Counted from the first letter of the stretch, positions 1 to 8,968 are shown. The stretch is DNA of 64,000 bases from Streptomyces vietnamensis (GCF_000830005.1 NZ_CP010407.1:1517001-1581000); one strand, 5' to 3'. Made by a program: numbers and translations. Notes: generated by a model not told the origin, from the sequence alone.

Positions 1-1159
1 CGGTGGTGGCCACCCACACGTCGGCCGACCGGATCAGCTCCGTGTCCACCGCGGCCTCACCGGTCAGGCGCACCACCCGCAGCCCACGGCTCCGCCACAG
101 CTGGAGCTCGCGGTCGAGTTCGTCGGTGAGCGAGCGCTGCGGCACCAGCCAGGCCGCCTTGCGTCCGCGGGCATGCGCCTCAAGCGCCGCGACCATCCCG
201 ATCGGGGTCTTTCCCGCCCCCGTCGGCGCGACGACGACCAGATGCCCGGTGCCTTCGAGGACCACCGGGACGGCGGCGGCCTGCACCGGGTTGAACGACG
301 GGTGCGGAAGGAGAGCGGCCCAGTCGGCCGGCACCAGCTCGCCGACGGGCACGTACGCGTCGCCGTCACCGTCCGGCAGCTCCTCCAGCGCGTCCCACTG
401 GGCGGCGAAGGCATCCCGGGCCGCCGCCGCCCAGGGTCCGGCGGCGGGGGCCGCGCCGTCCGGACCGGCCGCGACCAGCTCCGTACGGCCGCCGGTGTCG
501 CTGACGGTGCCGACCTCCCCGGCCTCCTCCCAGTACCGGCTGACGCGGTACGGGACGTCCCGCTCCTTCAGCCGCGTCCGCAGCTCCTCGTACTCCGGTC
601 CTTCGGGGAGGATCACCCGTACGTCCTCGGCCGCCGCGAGCACCGCGTCGGCCGGACGCCACGTGGGATCGGCGACCTTGCACCACGACAAGGCGCGCTG
701 CTCGGTCGCGTCGGGCACGACCAGGTCCTCGGGCCACGCCGGACCACGGCCCGGACGCGGCTGCGCCGGGACCTTGACGACGGCGGTCACGGTGGGGGCC
801 GGACGGGCACGGGCCGCCCGTCCGCCTTGGCGGGGCACGGCGTCGGTCAGCTGGTCGTACCGCTTCACCCCGAGATCGGCGAGGGTGAAGGCGGTGGGAC
901 AGGCGGGGCAGACGAGCGCCGTGTACTGGTAGGTGCGGCCCTGGGACTCGTACGGTCTGCGCAGGGCGTGGAGTTCGCCGCCGCACGCGGGGCAGCGACG
1001 GTCGACGGTCTCCGCATGGCTCCAGCCCGGCTCCGCGAACCGTGCCGGGAACTCCCCGGTCGGTGTGACCCCCCACCGCTCCTGTGCCAGCTCGATGACA
1101 GATCCCTGTACGTCGGCCTCGTCACTGCGCATGGTCCGACTGTGCCACTCCATGATCAT
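1..1159 (-). CDS. DEAD/DEAH-box superfamily 2 helicase, partial (3' end outside window)
   Basis: The frame reads from about 1159 down past base 1, so only the first ~386 residues are visible. A zinc-ribbon-like pair, CPACGGEL and CPACPTAF, lies in the first ~75 residues. A variable region follows, then a Walker A motif APTGAGKT at about residues 311-318, after the helicase-typical lead HLVVV. The motif is that of SF2 DNA/RNA helicases that use ATP to move on or remodel nucleic acid. Three in-frame ATGs (1159, 1153, 1132) are possible and none has a strong ribosome-binding site, so the start is uncertain. The later helicase motifs are beyond the edge, so subfamily and substrate cannot be given. 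Confidence 0.8.
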   Translation of the reverse strand, partial: MIMEWHSRTMRSDEADVQGSVIELAQERWGVTPTGEFPARFAEPGWSHAETVDRRCPACGGELHALRRPYESQGRTYQYTALVCPACPTAFTLADLGVKRYDQLTDAVPRQGGRAARARPAPTVTAVVKVPAQPRPGRGPAWPEDLVVPDATEQRALSWCKVADPTWRPADAVLAAAEDVRVILPEGPEYEELRTRLKERDVPYRVSRYWEEAGEVGTVSDTGGRTELVAAGPDGAAPAAGPWAAAARDAFAAQWDALEELPDGDGDAYVPVGELVPADWAALLPHPSFNPVQAAAVPVVLEGTGHLVVVAPTGAGKTPIGMVAALEAHARGRKAAWLVPQRSLTDELDRELQLWRSRGLRVVRLTGEAAVDTELIRSADVWVATT

Positions 1160-1225
1160 CGCGCGCAGGCGGTTCTCAGCCTTTCCCCCGATCTAGCGGC
1201 TGCCGCCCCGCCTGCCCGCGCATGC

Positions 1226-1370
1226 TCACACCAGGCCGAGCTCCTGCAGCACGCGCTGCCGGCCCGGTCCCGGCTCGGTGGGCCAGTAGAGGTAGCAGAC
1301 TCCGCCCGTACCGCTTCTGACCTTGCCGTTCGCGTCGTAGCGCTTGGTGCGGAGCCAGATGTTCTCCAAA
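1226..1370 (-). pseudogene. Stranded 3' tail of a C39-like peptidase gene
   Basis: Read on the minus strand this stretch encodes about 48 codons ending in TGA at 1226-1228. They include ENIWLRTKRYDANGKV and a CYLYWP segment. These match, position for position, the last residues of the intact peptidase encoded at 7408-8775, which has the same ENIWLRTKRYDANGKV and CYIFWP. Homology stops abruptly near 1370 and there is no start codon or upstream coding sequence, so this is a fragment. The two tails have diverged, and a few bases 3' of the stop are also shared. It sits next to the helicase start and marks one border of the toxin patch. Confidence 0.75.
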
Positions 1371-1655
1371 TGGAAGGGCACCGCCTACCACGCGGCGCCC
1401 TCCTGCACAAACATGCAGGTCAGAGGCACGGACCGGGCGAGGCAAATCGAGCGCGAACGCGCTGGTGCTGATCTGGTGCTGACTTCCGCTGGCGTCCGTT
1501 CCGGTCCGTTCGGGTGCGTCGTGCTGGATCGGTGCTGACTCCGGGGCCCTCGCGGGAGCCTGGATGGTCGAGCAAGGACGACGAAGAAACCCCCGCCGGG
1601 GTCGCCCGGCGGGGGTCTCCGTTGCTTCAGGCCGTCGGGCCCGACGCGAACTGGA
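1371..1655. other. Non-coding gap with tail-derived debris
   Basis: No convincing gene is seen in these 285 bases. Copies of a short string close to GGTGCTGA occur around 1462-1540; a similar doubled string (tggtgctgactt) lies inside the intact peptidase tail near 7440-7460. The right part holds the terminator-like hairpin listed separately. Confidence 0.4.
1589..1616 (-). terminator. Hairpin downstream of the toxin-immunity genes
   Basis: Perfect 12-bp arms (1589-1600 and 1605-1616) enclose a 4-base loop. The hairpin lies 40 bases past the stop of the small putative immunity gene and would end its transcript. There is no strong T-run, which is common in this genus. Confidence 0.6.
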
Positions 1656-2078
1656 TCAGGGTCGGAAACCCTTCACGTACACCGCACTTCCGTGCGCGTG
1701 CGGATCCGGTTTCTCGACCTGGAATCCGGCCGAGGCGAGGATTCCCAGCAGGGCGCCCTGCATGATCTTGTGAATATCCCGGTGGTGGCGCACGACCGGA
1801 GGCGGATCCGCGTAGTCGATCCCCTTCTCGAAGAGCTCGATGGCAGCGGTCCGCAAATCCGCGTCCGTCCGCCAGTCCACGTACACCCCGCCTTCGAGAA
1901 TCCGGTCCACGTGGACGTCCGCACCGGGCCTGTCCAGCGAGCCACCGTCGAGGTCGGCTCTGCGGGCGGGAAGTCCGGCCCGGGCCAGTTCACGGCAGAC
2001 CTGAGCAGCCAGCTCGTTCCACTCGGCGATGACTTCGGGTGGGGCTTGGGGAGGGAGGTCGAACCTCGGATTATTCAT
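1656..2078 (-). CDS. Putative immunity protein for the upstream deaminase toxin
   Basis: A 140-residue soluble protein starting MNNPRFDLPPQ, with no signal peptide or membrane segment. I do not recognise a named family. It has an acidic, leucine-rich N-terminal half and a C-terminal part containing VVRHHRDIHKIMQGALL. Its ATG overlaps the stop codon of the large upstream toxin gene by 8 bases (ATGAATAA), so translation is probably coupled. A small cytoplasmic protein directly after and overlapping a polymorphic toxin gene is the usual position of a cognate immunity gene. Function is therefore inferred from position, not from homology. Longer in-frame upstream starts would run inside the toxin gene and are not preferred. 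Confidence 0.6.
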   Translation of the reverse strand: MNNPRFDLPPQAPPEVIAEWNELAAQVCRELARAGLPARRADLDGGSLDRPGADVHVDRILEGGVYVDWRTDADLRTAAIELFEKGIDYADPPPVVRHHRDIHKIMQGALLGILASAGFQVEKPDPHAHGSAVYVKGFRP

Positions 2079-5000
2079 GTGCTTCTCGTTCCTCGGCCTT
2101 CCGGCCGTCCACTGCGGAGCGCGCCAGGCGCATTCCACCGGCCCTCTTGACGTAGGTGGCGAGCAGATCCTTCGCCTCACGCCAGTAGTCGGGGTGGTAG
2201 GGGACGGACCAGGTGACGGGTGTGCCCTCTTTGAGAGCACCGGACAGGGCGGAGCCACACGCCGGGCAGGGCTGCCGCTCGGTGTACAGAGCGGTGATCT
2301 GGGTGGGATCAAACCCCTTTGCCTTCAACTTCTCAAGGATCACCGTCTCCGAGTGTCCGTTGAAACCGCTGTTGCCGATCACGTAGTCACCGGTCTTGGC
2401 GTCGTTCCACCCCGGCACCTTCGCGACGGCAACGTTGTGATCCGCGTCGAAGTAGCCGGACTCCACCCTGAACTGGTATGCCAGTCGGCTCATCTCGTCA
2501 CCGTTGTAACGGACCAGCCCCGTGGGGCACCCCTCGACGGCGGCCGACGCGGACGCCCGTGCGGCCAGTGGTGCGCGGACCTTGGTGCAGGTCCTGATGT
2601 ACTCGTCGAGGCCCTTGACCCCGATACGGAAGACAATCTCTTCACTCAGGCCGAGGGCCCGCAGGGCCTTGTAGGCGTCGGCGAAGGCGATGCCCGTCCT
2701 CGCGGCGGCGTCCACCGCCATCACGGCGTCCGCGATGGGCCTGAGGGCCTTGCCCGCGAACAGGGTCACGACGTCCAGGGCGGCCCAGCCGCAGCCGCCC
2801 CAGCTTCCGTCCTCACCGCCGGGGGCGATCTTCTGGGCGCACCTGATCCAGCCCCCGAAGAGGATGTCCACCGGGTCGACGTTCGCCTGGTATTCGGCGA
2901 TCGTGATGTTGTGCGTGACCTCCTGGGACAGTTCCTTGGTGGGGTACTCGCCCAGGTACACGGTCGCGTCGGCGGGGCACGTGGCCTTCGAGGGGTTCAG
3001 CTCCGGCGTCGAGCACAGGTAGAGGTCGAGGACGGCCTTGAACCGGATCTTCACCGTGATCGTGCAGTTGCCCGTATAGGCGAGCTTGTCGATCCAGCCG
3101 TCGCAGCCCTCCGTCTTCCGCACGGTCTGCGGGTCACCGATGTTCTCGATGTGGTCGACGACGTAGAACATGTTGCCGATGGAGCCGCCCTGCTCGTCGA
3201 CGACGGTTCCTGTGCCGATCTGCTTTGTCTTCGCGGCCTTCTCGGCCCTGTCGGCCGCCTCCTGGGCCTCCTTGGCGTATGCGGCGGCGTCCTTGGCAGC
3301 CTGTTCGGCCTCGGTGGCAGCAGCAGCGCGGTCAGCCGCCGCTCGCGCGTCCTTGGCGGACTGCTCGGCCGCGGTGGCGGCCTCGCGGGCGGCCTGGGCG
3401 TCGAGGGCGGCCTGGTCGGCGGAGTCGCGGGCCGTCCTGGCGTAGCCTTCGGCGCGCCCCGCGGCCTTGTCGGCTGCGGCGGCGTCCTCGGCGGCCTTGC
3501 GGTCGTACTCGACGGTGCGGGCCAGCGACGCCGCGGCCTTCGCGGCGGACGCGGCGGCGTCGGCCGCGTAGCCGAGGGCCTCCTTGGAGTATCCGCGGGC
3601 GGTCGCCGCGTGTCCGGCAGCGTTGGCCGCGTACTGGTAGGCGAGCTTCGCGTCGCCGGACGCCTGGTCGGCGATGCTCTTGGCGGCCGCGGCCTCCGCC
3701 TGCGCGTTCTGGGCGTGGGCGTCGGCGACGGCCTTCTGCTGCTCGGCGATCGACTTGGACGCCTGCCCGGTCAGCACGACCAGGCCGGCGGCGGAGTCGG
3801 TGGCGGCGTACGGCGAGCCGAGCTGGATCGCGTCGTTGGCGGGCTTGGCGACCTGAACGGCGGCGTTGCCCGCGTCCACGGCGGCCTGGGCGGTGACGTG
3901 CGCGAAGCCGGCAGCCTTCGCGGCGGCGGCGATGGCCTTGACGGCCTCCTTGTTGGCCTCGTCCGCCTGGGTCTTGGCGGTCTTGGCCAGCTTCTCCGCC
4001 TCATCCGCCAGCCTGACAGCGGTCCGAGCCTCCTCTGCGGCGGACTGGGAGGCCTCAATGGCGTCGGCGGCGGCGCTGGTCGCGGTCTTCACCGCGGCGT
4101 CGGCCTTCAGCTTGGCGGCTTGGGCGGCGTCCGCGTCAGCGCGGGACCGCTTGGCGGCCGCTTCGGCGCGGGTGGCCGCGGCGTCCGCCTCAGCCGCCGC
4201 CCGGGTCGCCGCGTCCGCAGCGGTACGGGCCCGGCCCGCGGCGGCCTCGGCGTCGTTCGCGTGCCGGTTCGCCGCGTCCGCGGCGGCACGGGCGGCGTCG
4301 GCGTCGGCGCCGGCGTCCAGGGAGCGCGCGTAGGCCTCCTTCGCGTCGGCCTTGGCGCGGGTGGCTTCGGCCTTCTGCTCGGCGTCCCAGGCGTCGTCCC
4401 GCTTGGCCTTGGCGTCGTCGCGCGCCTTGACCGCGTCGTTCCTACGCGCGAACGCGGTCTTCTCGTCGGCCTCCGCCTTCCCCTTGGCCTCCTGGGCGTT
4501 CGCCGCTTCGGTCTGGGCCGTCTTCTTGTGCTGGGCGGCCTCGTTCTGCTTGACGGCGGCGGTGTCCTTCTCCGCCTTCGCCTTTGCCTCCTCGGACTCG
4601 GCCGCAAGACGCTTCGCGTGCGCGTCGGCGGCGGCCGCCTTGGCGTCGCCCTCAGCCTTGAGGGCGACGGTGAGCTTCGCCTCCGCCGTCTCCTTTTCCT
4701 TCTTGGCGTTGTCACGGTGCAGCTTGGCCGCGTCGGCCGCCGCCTTCGCCTGCAGTTCGGCGGTGTGCGCGGCTTCCTTGCGGAACTCGGCGCTGGCTTG
4801 CGCGGTCTGTGCAATGGCGCGCTGCGCGATAGTCGCGCTGTCGCCCGCAGCTGCCCGGGTGGCAGCCTCGGCGGTCTCACCGGCCTTCACCATCGCCGTC
4901 AGCGCGGCGACGGCTCCCTTGGTGACCTGCGCCTTCTGCTGACCGACCAGGAGACCGCGGCCACGCGGGGCGCCGGCGACGTCCGCGATGTCGTACGCAG

Positions 5001-6672
5001 CCTGCACGGCTGCATCGGAGGAGACGGCCGACTTCTTGGCATTCTCCAGCTGGGCCTTGACCGTGGCCAGGTACGTCTTCGCGGCTGCCTGGGCGTCGGC
5101 AAGGCCCTTCTTTGCCGCGTCAAACTGTGCCTTGACCGGGTAGGGGGTGCTGCCGGCGCCCTTCTCCCCGGTCGGCTTGATCAGGTACTTCTGCGCGCTG
5201 GTGCCCTTGCAGTCCCACAGCCGCGCGTCCGTACCGAGGGTGAACGCGCTCAGGTCCAGGCACTTGCCCGTGGTCAGGCTCTTCAGAAGCGAGGCGGCGC
5301 GGACGTCGCCCTTCCATGACTGGCCCTTGGTGCTGTAGCAGTCCGTGATCTGGATCTTCGTACCGTTGGCCGACGCGTTCCCGGCCACGTCCAGGCACTT
5401 GAACGAGTTGACGTTGCGGAGGTGCAGATCCTCCTCGCCACCTTCGAGCTGCCACTTCTGCGCGGCGGTGTTGTTGCAGGTGTGGATCTGGACCGGCGTT
5501 CCGTTGGTCTTGCCGCCGCCCTGGACGTCCAGGCACTTGCCCGGCGCGCCAGGCACCTCGATCACCGTGTAGCCGTTGCCGATCCAGCCCACACCACCGG
5601 AGGTCCAGTGGTCTTGCCAGCGGGTGTAGTAGTCGGCGAGCCACGACTGCCCGAGGAGCAGACTGAGGGCGTAGGTGCCGTCCTGCAGCGCCTTCGTGGC
5701 GTCCTTGCCAGCGGTGAGGATCTGCTGCCGCTGCGTGGCCTGGCCGGCGATCTCCTGCTGCCACTCGGCCGAGGCCTGCGCCACCTCCTTACCGAGGACC
5801 TTGTTCGGGTCGATCGGGTCATGCCAGCCACAGGCCCCGAAGCGGGCCTTCAGGTCCTCGACGGCGATCCGGAACTCCGGAGTGCCGGGCTCCGGGGCCG
5901 TACGGGGGAAGCCGCCGGAGGCGAGGAAGATGCGCGCGTCATCGGCGAACACCCGGGGAACGAAGGGCTGATTGGGTTCGACCTTCCCGGAGTTCTTCTT
6001 CCACAGCGCCCACGCCTCCTTCTCTTCCGGCGTCCCGCCGCCGGTGTAGAGGGCGTCGCCGATGGTGAGGGCGGCGGCCTTCGTCTTGTCGTCGGCGGTG
6101 GGCGATGAGTCGTAGAAGGGGTTGAGTACGTCGAGCGGGGCCCAGTACCCCTGGTCCAGCCACGGGCCCAGCCCGGTCTTCTCAAAGATCTTGCCCGGAT
6201 CCCGCGGCGCATTGGGATAGGAGTCCAGGCCGGCGGCGCTGGACCACGCGTAGCCCTGCTTCTGAATCTTGTCGATCCACTGGTCCGTGAGAGCGCTGTC
6301 CGCGTTACGGGCCGCGTGCAGCGGAGTCTTGTCGTCGAACATGTCCCGCTTGAGCTTCACATGAAGCTGATCGGGCGGAAGGACGAGGGAACTCTGCCCG
6401 AGGGCATACAGGTTGGGCCCGCCCATGCGCAGCGCTTCGATGGCGACGCACTGGTCCTCACGCAGCTGCTGGGCCGCTTTGACGTCGTAGCCGTCGTACG
6501 AGTCGGCCACCGCGGCCATCTCCGGCTCGGTGTTCTGCACGGCCAGGTCGGGCCGCACGGCCACACCGCCGAGAACGGCCAGGGCGGCGATGGACGTGAG
6601 GGTGGTGGTGAGAGTGGTGGACGAACGTGATCGAGAGTTGAACAACCCCGGTTTGAACCGCAAGGAGAGCAT
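2071..6672 (-). CDS. Exported polymorphic toxin: ricin lectin, giant coiled coil, C-terminal deaminase domain
   Basis: 1,533 residues. The N-terminus has a basic stretch and a hydrophobic segment (about 20-43), acting as signal peptide or anchor. Residues ~365-502 form a ricin-type beta-trefoil with repeated CLD motifs and QKW, QSW and QKY near the ends of the three repeats. Residues ~510-1150 are an almost uninterrupted Ala/Lys/Glu/Asp-rich helix, predicted coiled coil. The C-terminal ~130 residues carry a zinc deaminase signature: HSE (H1440, E1442) and PCPAC (C1469, C1472), preceded by NVAVAK. This fits the bacterial toxin deaminases of the XOO2897/SCP1.201-like groups, which modify nucleic acid or nucleotides. 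Likely role: contact-dependent or secreted antagonism, with the lectin binding glycans and the coil presenting the toxin tip. The start at 6672 has only a weak ribosome-binding site. Domain calls are by eye; the target is unknown. Confidence 0.75.
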   Translation of the reverse strand: MLSLRFKPGLFNSRSRSSTTLTTTLTSIAALAVLGGVAVRPDLAVQNTEPEMAAVADSYDGYDVKAAQQLREDQCVAIEALRMGGPNLYALGQSSLVLPPDQLHVKLKRDMFDDKTPLHAARNADSALTDQWIDKIQKQGYAWSSAAGLDSYPNAPRDPGKIFEKTGLGPWLDQGYWAPLDVLNPFYDSSPTADDKTKAAALTIGDALYTGGGTPEEKEAWALWKKNSGKVEPNQPFVPRVFADDARIFLASGGFPRTAPEPGTPEFRIAVEDLKARFGACGWHDPIDPNKVLGKEVAQASAEWQQEIAGQATQRQQILTAGKDATKALQDGTYALSLLLGQSWLADYYTRWQDHWTSGGVGWIGNGYTVIEVPGAPGKCLDVQGGGKTNGTPVQIHTCNNTAAQKWQLEGGEEDLHLRNVNSFKCLDVAGNASANGTKIQITDCYSTKGQSWKGDVRAASLLKSLTTGKCLDLSAFTLGTDARLWDCKGTSAQKYLIKPTGEKGAGSTPYPVKAQFDAAKKGLADAQAAAKTYLATVKAQLENAKKSAVSSDAAVQAAYDIADVAGAPRGRGLLVGQQKAQVTKGAVAALTAMVKAGETAEAATRAAAGDSATIAQRAIAQTAQASAEFRKEAAHTAELQAKAAADAAKLHRDNAKKEKETAEAKLTVALKAEGDAKAAAADAHAKRLAAESEEAKAKAEKDTAAVKQNEAAQHKKTAQTEAANAQEAKGKAEADEKTAFARRNDAVKARDDAKAKRDDAWDAEQKAEATRAKADAKEAYARSLDAGADADAARAAADAANRHANDAEAAAGRARTAADAATRAAAEADAAATRAEAAAKRSRADADAAQAAKLKADAAVKTATSAAADAIEASQSAAEEARTAVRLADEAEKLAKTAKTQADEANKEAVKAIAAAAKAAGFAHVTAQAAVDAGNAAVQVAKPANDAIQLGSPYAATDSAAGLVVLTGQASKSIAEQQKAVADAHAQNAQAEAAAAKSIADQASGDAKLAYQYAANAAGHAATARGYSKEALGYAADAAASAAKAAASLARTVEYDRKAAEDAAAADKAAGRAEGYARTARDSADQAALDAQAAREAATAAEQSAKDARAAADRAAAATEAEQAAKDAAAYAKEAQEAADRAEKAAKTKQIGTGTVVDEQGGSIGNMFYVVDHIENIGDPQTVRKTEGCDGWIDKLAYTGNCTITVKIRFKAVLDLYLCSTPELNPSKATCPADATVYLGEYPTKELSQEVTHNITIAEYQANVDPVDILFGGWIRCAQKIAPGGEDGSWGGCGWAALDVVTLFAGKALRPIADAVMAVDAAARTGIAFADAYKALRALGLSEEIVFRIGVKGLDEYIRTCTKVRAPLAARASASAAVEGCPTGLVRYNGDEMSRLAYQFRVESGYFDADHNVAVAKVPGWNDAKTGDYVIGNSGFNGHSETVILEKLKAKGFDPTQITALYTERQPCPACGSALSGALKEGTPVTWSVPYHPDYWREAKDLLATYVKRAGGMRLARSAVDGRKAEEREAHE

Positions 6673-7407
6673 TCTTCACAGCGAACGAGGGCAGGCAGGG
6701 GTGACCTGGGTGACGTTCACAGCGAGCCGGCGTCGCGACACGACGATGCCGTCCTTCCCCGTGGCGGCACTGTCCCCCCGACCGCCGATGACGTACGCGC
6801 GTCACGCCGGGATGGTCAGTCCCCGATGCGCGCGACGCTACTCAACCCCGAAAAACCAGGACTCGGCAAGTGTCGGCCTTGGTGCCCTGAACACGGAGCG
6901 GAAAACCGATTGCCGGAGACCTCGCGGTGTGTCGCACGCAATCGTCAAGCTCGCAAGCGGTGTTGCCTGTGCGAAGCCTGTGAAGGGGAGATGCGCACGC
7001 GACGACTACCAGACATAGATCGACCGGAAGTTGTCCTTGATCCAGGCGGCCTTCGATGAGCTCCCGATCGCACGTACACCGGGCGTCGGTGACGGCGACG
7101 TCGTACGTCGAGAGGAACTGGGCGAGGAGGCAGAAGCAGAAGCCTTGGGGCCGGGTCCACGGTCGTGACCTCCTCCTCAAGGAGCAGCACCACAGCCCGC
7201 ACCTCGCCCACGTCGCTGCGCCTGGCTTTGGCGGACCTCCCGCAACACAGGCTCCGCCAGTTTCGTACGGGCGGTGGAGACGTGCAGCACGTAGCAGGGG
7301 GCGAGCGGGTCGCCCTCCACGACGAGGAGGTCCGCGCTGAATCCAGGAGTGAGCCGGCCGGGAGCGCTGCCGTCAGGTCGTCGAGACGACCGTCGGGCCG
7401 CACATGC
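6673..7407. other. 735-bp gap with gene debris upstream of the toxin gene
   Basis: No intact gene is seen. The part near 6673-7000 is visibly less GC-rich than the surroundings and serves as the toxin promoter region; no clear promoter was recognised. On the minus strand a reading ends KDNFRSIYVW followed by TAG near 7010-7060, which looks like a natural protein C-terminus, but nothing supports an intact upstream part. The segment 7200-7370 is listed separately as an amidohydrolase remnant. Together these suggest decayed genes at the border of an inserted region. Confidence 0.45.
7200..7370 (-). pseudogene. Possible remnant of an amidohydrolase C-terminus
   Basis: One minus-strand frame reads GRLTPGFSADLLVVEGDPLA, the classic metal-dependent amidohydrolase C-terminal signature (G-x-L-x-P-G-x-x-A-D-L-x-V-x-x-G-D-P). 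It continues for about 30 sensible codons. No active-site part of such an enzyme is found upstream and the frame is soon lost. If real it is a relic, consistent with the debris around the toxin patch. Confidence 0.4.
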
Positions 7408-8775
7408 TCACAACAGGCCGAGTGCCTGCAGCGCGCGGTGCTGACTTGGTGCTGACTTGACCGGCCAGAAGATGTAACAGATACCTCCCGTACCGCCTCT
7501 GACCTTGCCGTTCGCGTCGTACCGTTTTGTCCTCAACCAGATGTTCTCCCATTCGCGCCGCCGGTAGACCCGGCGGACGGCCTCGTTGCTGGGGGAGGCG
7601 GGGTCGTTGGCGATGACGTCGCCGTCCGCCGTGAAGCCGATGACGGTCATCAGGTGGCCCGAGGTGCCGTACCCGGCTCCGGTGAGCTCGTCCTTGCGGA
7701 AGGACTGGGACGTTATGGCCGGGATGCCGGCCCGGACCAGGGTTTCGAGCTCCGTGAGCGAGCGGAGCCGGGTGACCACGGCGTTCATGCCGGGGTAGGA
7801 GGCCGCGTAGGCGGCGTTGAAGGGCCAGTTGCCGCAGCCCTGGTACTGGTGGTCGTAGGTGAAGCGGGCCGCGTGGCAGACCTGCGGGTCGGCGAAGGCC
7901 GGGTTCACCCAGGCCAGCTGCTCGGCCGTGGGGCGGCGCCCCCAGTACTCGACGATCATCTGGGAGGAGGTCGGGCTGCACCAGGCCTCGCCGCCGTTGT
8001 CGTACTCGGGGTACTGGCCGACGTGGATGTTCTGGGAGTAGCGCGGGACGGCCAGCTCGTGGGCGGGGCCGGGCTCGGAGGCCGGGACGGTGAAGCGGTC
8101 GGGGATGTCCGAGGCCATGGCGCCGAGCCGCCACACCGTCGGGGTGAGGTCGCTGCCCGGGGTGCGGTAGAGGGTGAGGCGGAGGCGGTACGCGCTCAGC
8201 CGCAGGCCGCTCGCCGCGTCGTCGATCGAGAAGGTGTCGGTCCAGACCGTGCTCCTGCCGTCGGTCTGGTCGTCGACCGACGTGCGGCGGATGTCACCGT
8301 CGCCGGAGGCCCAGCGGCCGAGCACGTACCAGGGGGTGGCGGTGGCGTCGGAGTACGTGCCGGAGAGTTCGACCTGGAGCCAGGTGCCGGGCGGTGTCTC
8401 GGCGTTCCAGGAGGCGATGACCTCGGTGGCGGGCACGGCCGGGGTGTGGACGGGCGAGGTCCAGCTCGCGTACTCCCAGGCGGAGGTGCGGCCGGTGTGC
8501 GGGTCGGTGTAGTCGACGCGCCCGGCGGGGGTGGCGAGGACCAGGCCGGGGCGGAGGCCGGGGACCGCCTTCGTACCGGCCGTTGTGCCGCATCTCCAGT
8601 CCGTGTAGGAGGACCAGAAGCGGTTGTCGACGAGTCCGGCGGCGGGGGCGTGGCCCCGCTCGGCGGAGTCGGCCTCCCCCAGGTCCGAAGCCGTCGCGGG
8701 GCCGGCGGCGGCCGTTCCCGCGGCGGCCGCGAGCGCTGCGGCGAGGACGGTTCTGCGCGGGGTGGAGTTGGTCAT
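7408..8775 (-). CDS. Secreted C39-like peptidase family protein
   Basis: 455 residues. The N-terminus MTNSTPRRTVLAAAL has twin arginines and an Ala-rich hydrophobic stretch, so Tat or Sec export is likely. The middle (~60-230) is a beta-rich region of unknown role. The C-terminal part from ~250 is a papain-like C39 fold: GGEAWCSPTS with candidate catalytic Cys266, SGHLMTVIGF with His374, and AND just after. Such actinobacterial proteins are extracellular and their substrates are mostly unknown. A degenerate copy of the last ~48 codons lies at 1226-1370. The gene diverges from the kinase gene across a 193-bp region containing a 12-bp palindrome. Confidence 0.8.
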   Translation of the reverse strand: MTNSTPRRTVLAAALAAAAGTAAAGPATASDLGEADSAERGHAPAAGLVDNRFWSSYTDWRCGTTAGTKAVPGLRPGLVLATPAGRVDYTDPHTGRTSAWEYASWTSPVHTPAVPATEVIASWNAETPPGTWLQVELSGTYSDATATPWYVLGRWASGDGDIRRTSVDDQTDGRSTVWTDTFSIDDAASGLRLSAYRLRLTLYRTPGSDLTPTVWRLGAMASDIPDRFTVPASEPGPAHELAVPRYSQNIHVGQYPEYDNGGEAWCSPTSSQMIVEYWGRRPTAEQLAWVNPAFADPQVCHAARFTYDHQYQGCGNWPFNAAYAASYPGMNAVVTRLRSLTELETLVRAGIPAITSQSFRKDELTGAGYGTSGHLMTVIGFTADGDVIANDPASPSNEAVRRVYRRREWENIWLRTKRYDANGKVRGGTGGICYIFWPVKSAPSQHRALQALGLL

Positions 8776-8892
8776 GGGCGGTGACCCCCAGTCGAGAACG
8801 GTGGGCGTACGGAACTGCGGTGGCGGGGCTGCGCGGGCCCACTATCCCGGCTTCCGCGGGGCCTCCGCCAGCACTTCGCCTCGCGTCGCCGT

Positions 8893-8904
8893 ACCAATAT
8901 TGGT
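8893..8904. promoter_or_regulatory. Perfect 12-bp palindrome ACCAATATTGGT
   Basis: The AT-rich core is conspicuous in this GC-rich sequence. It lies between the divergent peptidase and kinase genes, about 120 bp before the peptidase start and 65 bp before the kinase start. It could be an operator for either; no regulator gene is adjacent. Confidence 0.35.
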
Positions 8905-8968
8905 CTCCACCACTGACGGCGGCACTTCCCTGACCTGCGGCGGTCTCCCGCTCCCCTACCCTGGGGCC

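Noticed and set aside
1656..2312. Longer version of the putative immunity protein
   Set aside because: The extra N-terminal ~78 codons lie inside the toxin gene and encode Pro/Ser/Arg-rich shadow sequence. The ATG at 2078 overlapping the toxin stop is more natural.
2029..5319. Very long open frame (1,096 codons) on the plus strand
   Set aside because: It is the antisense shadow of the Ala-rich coiled coil of the toxin. The product is low-complexity Gly/Leu/Arg with no domain, whereas the minus strand has recognisable lectin and deaminase motifs.
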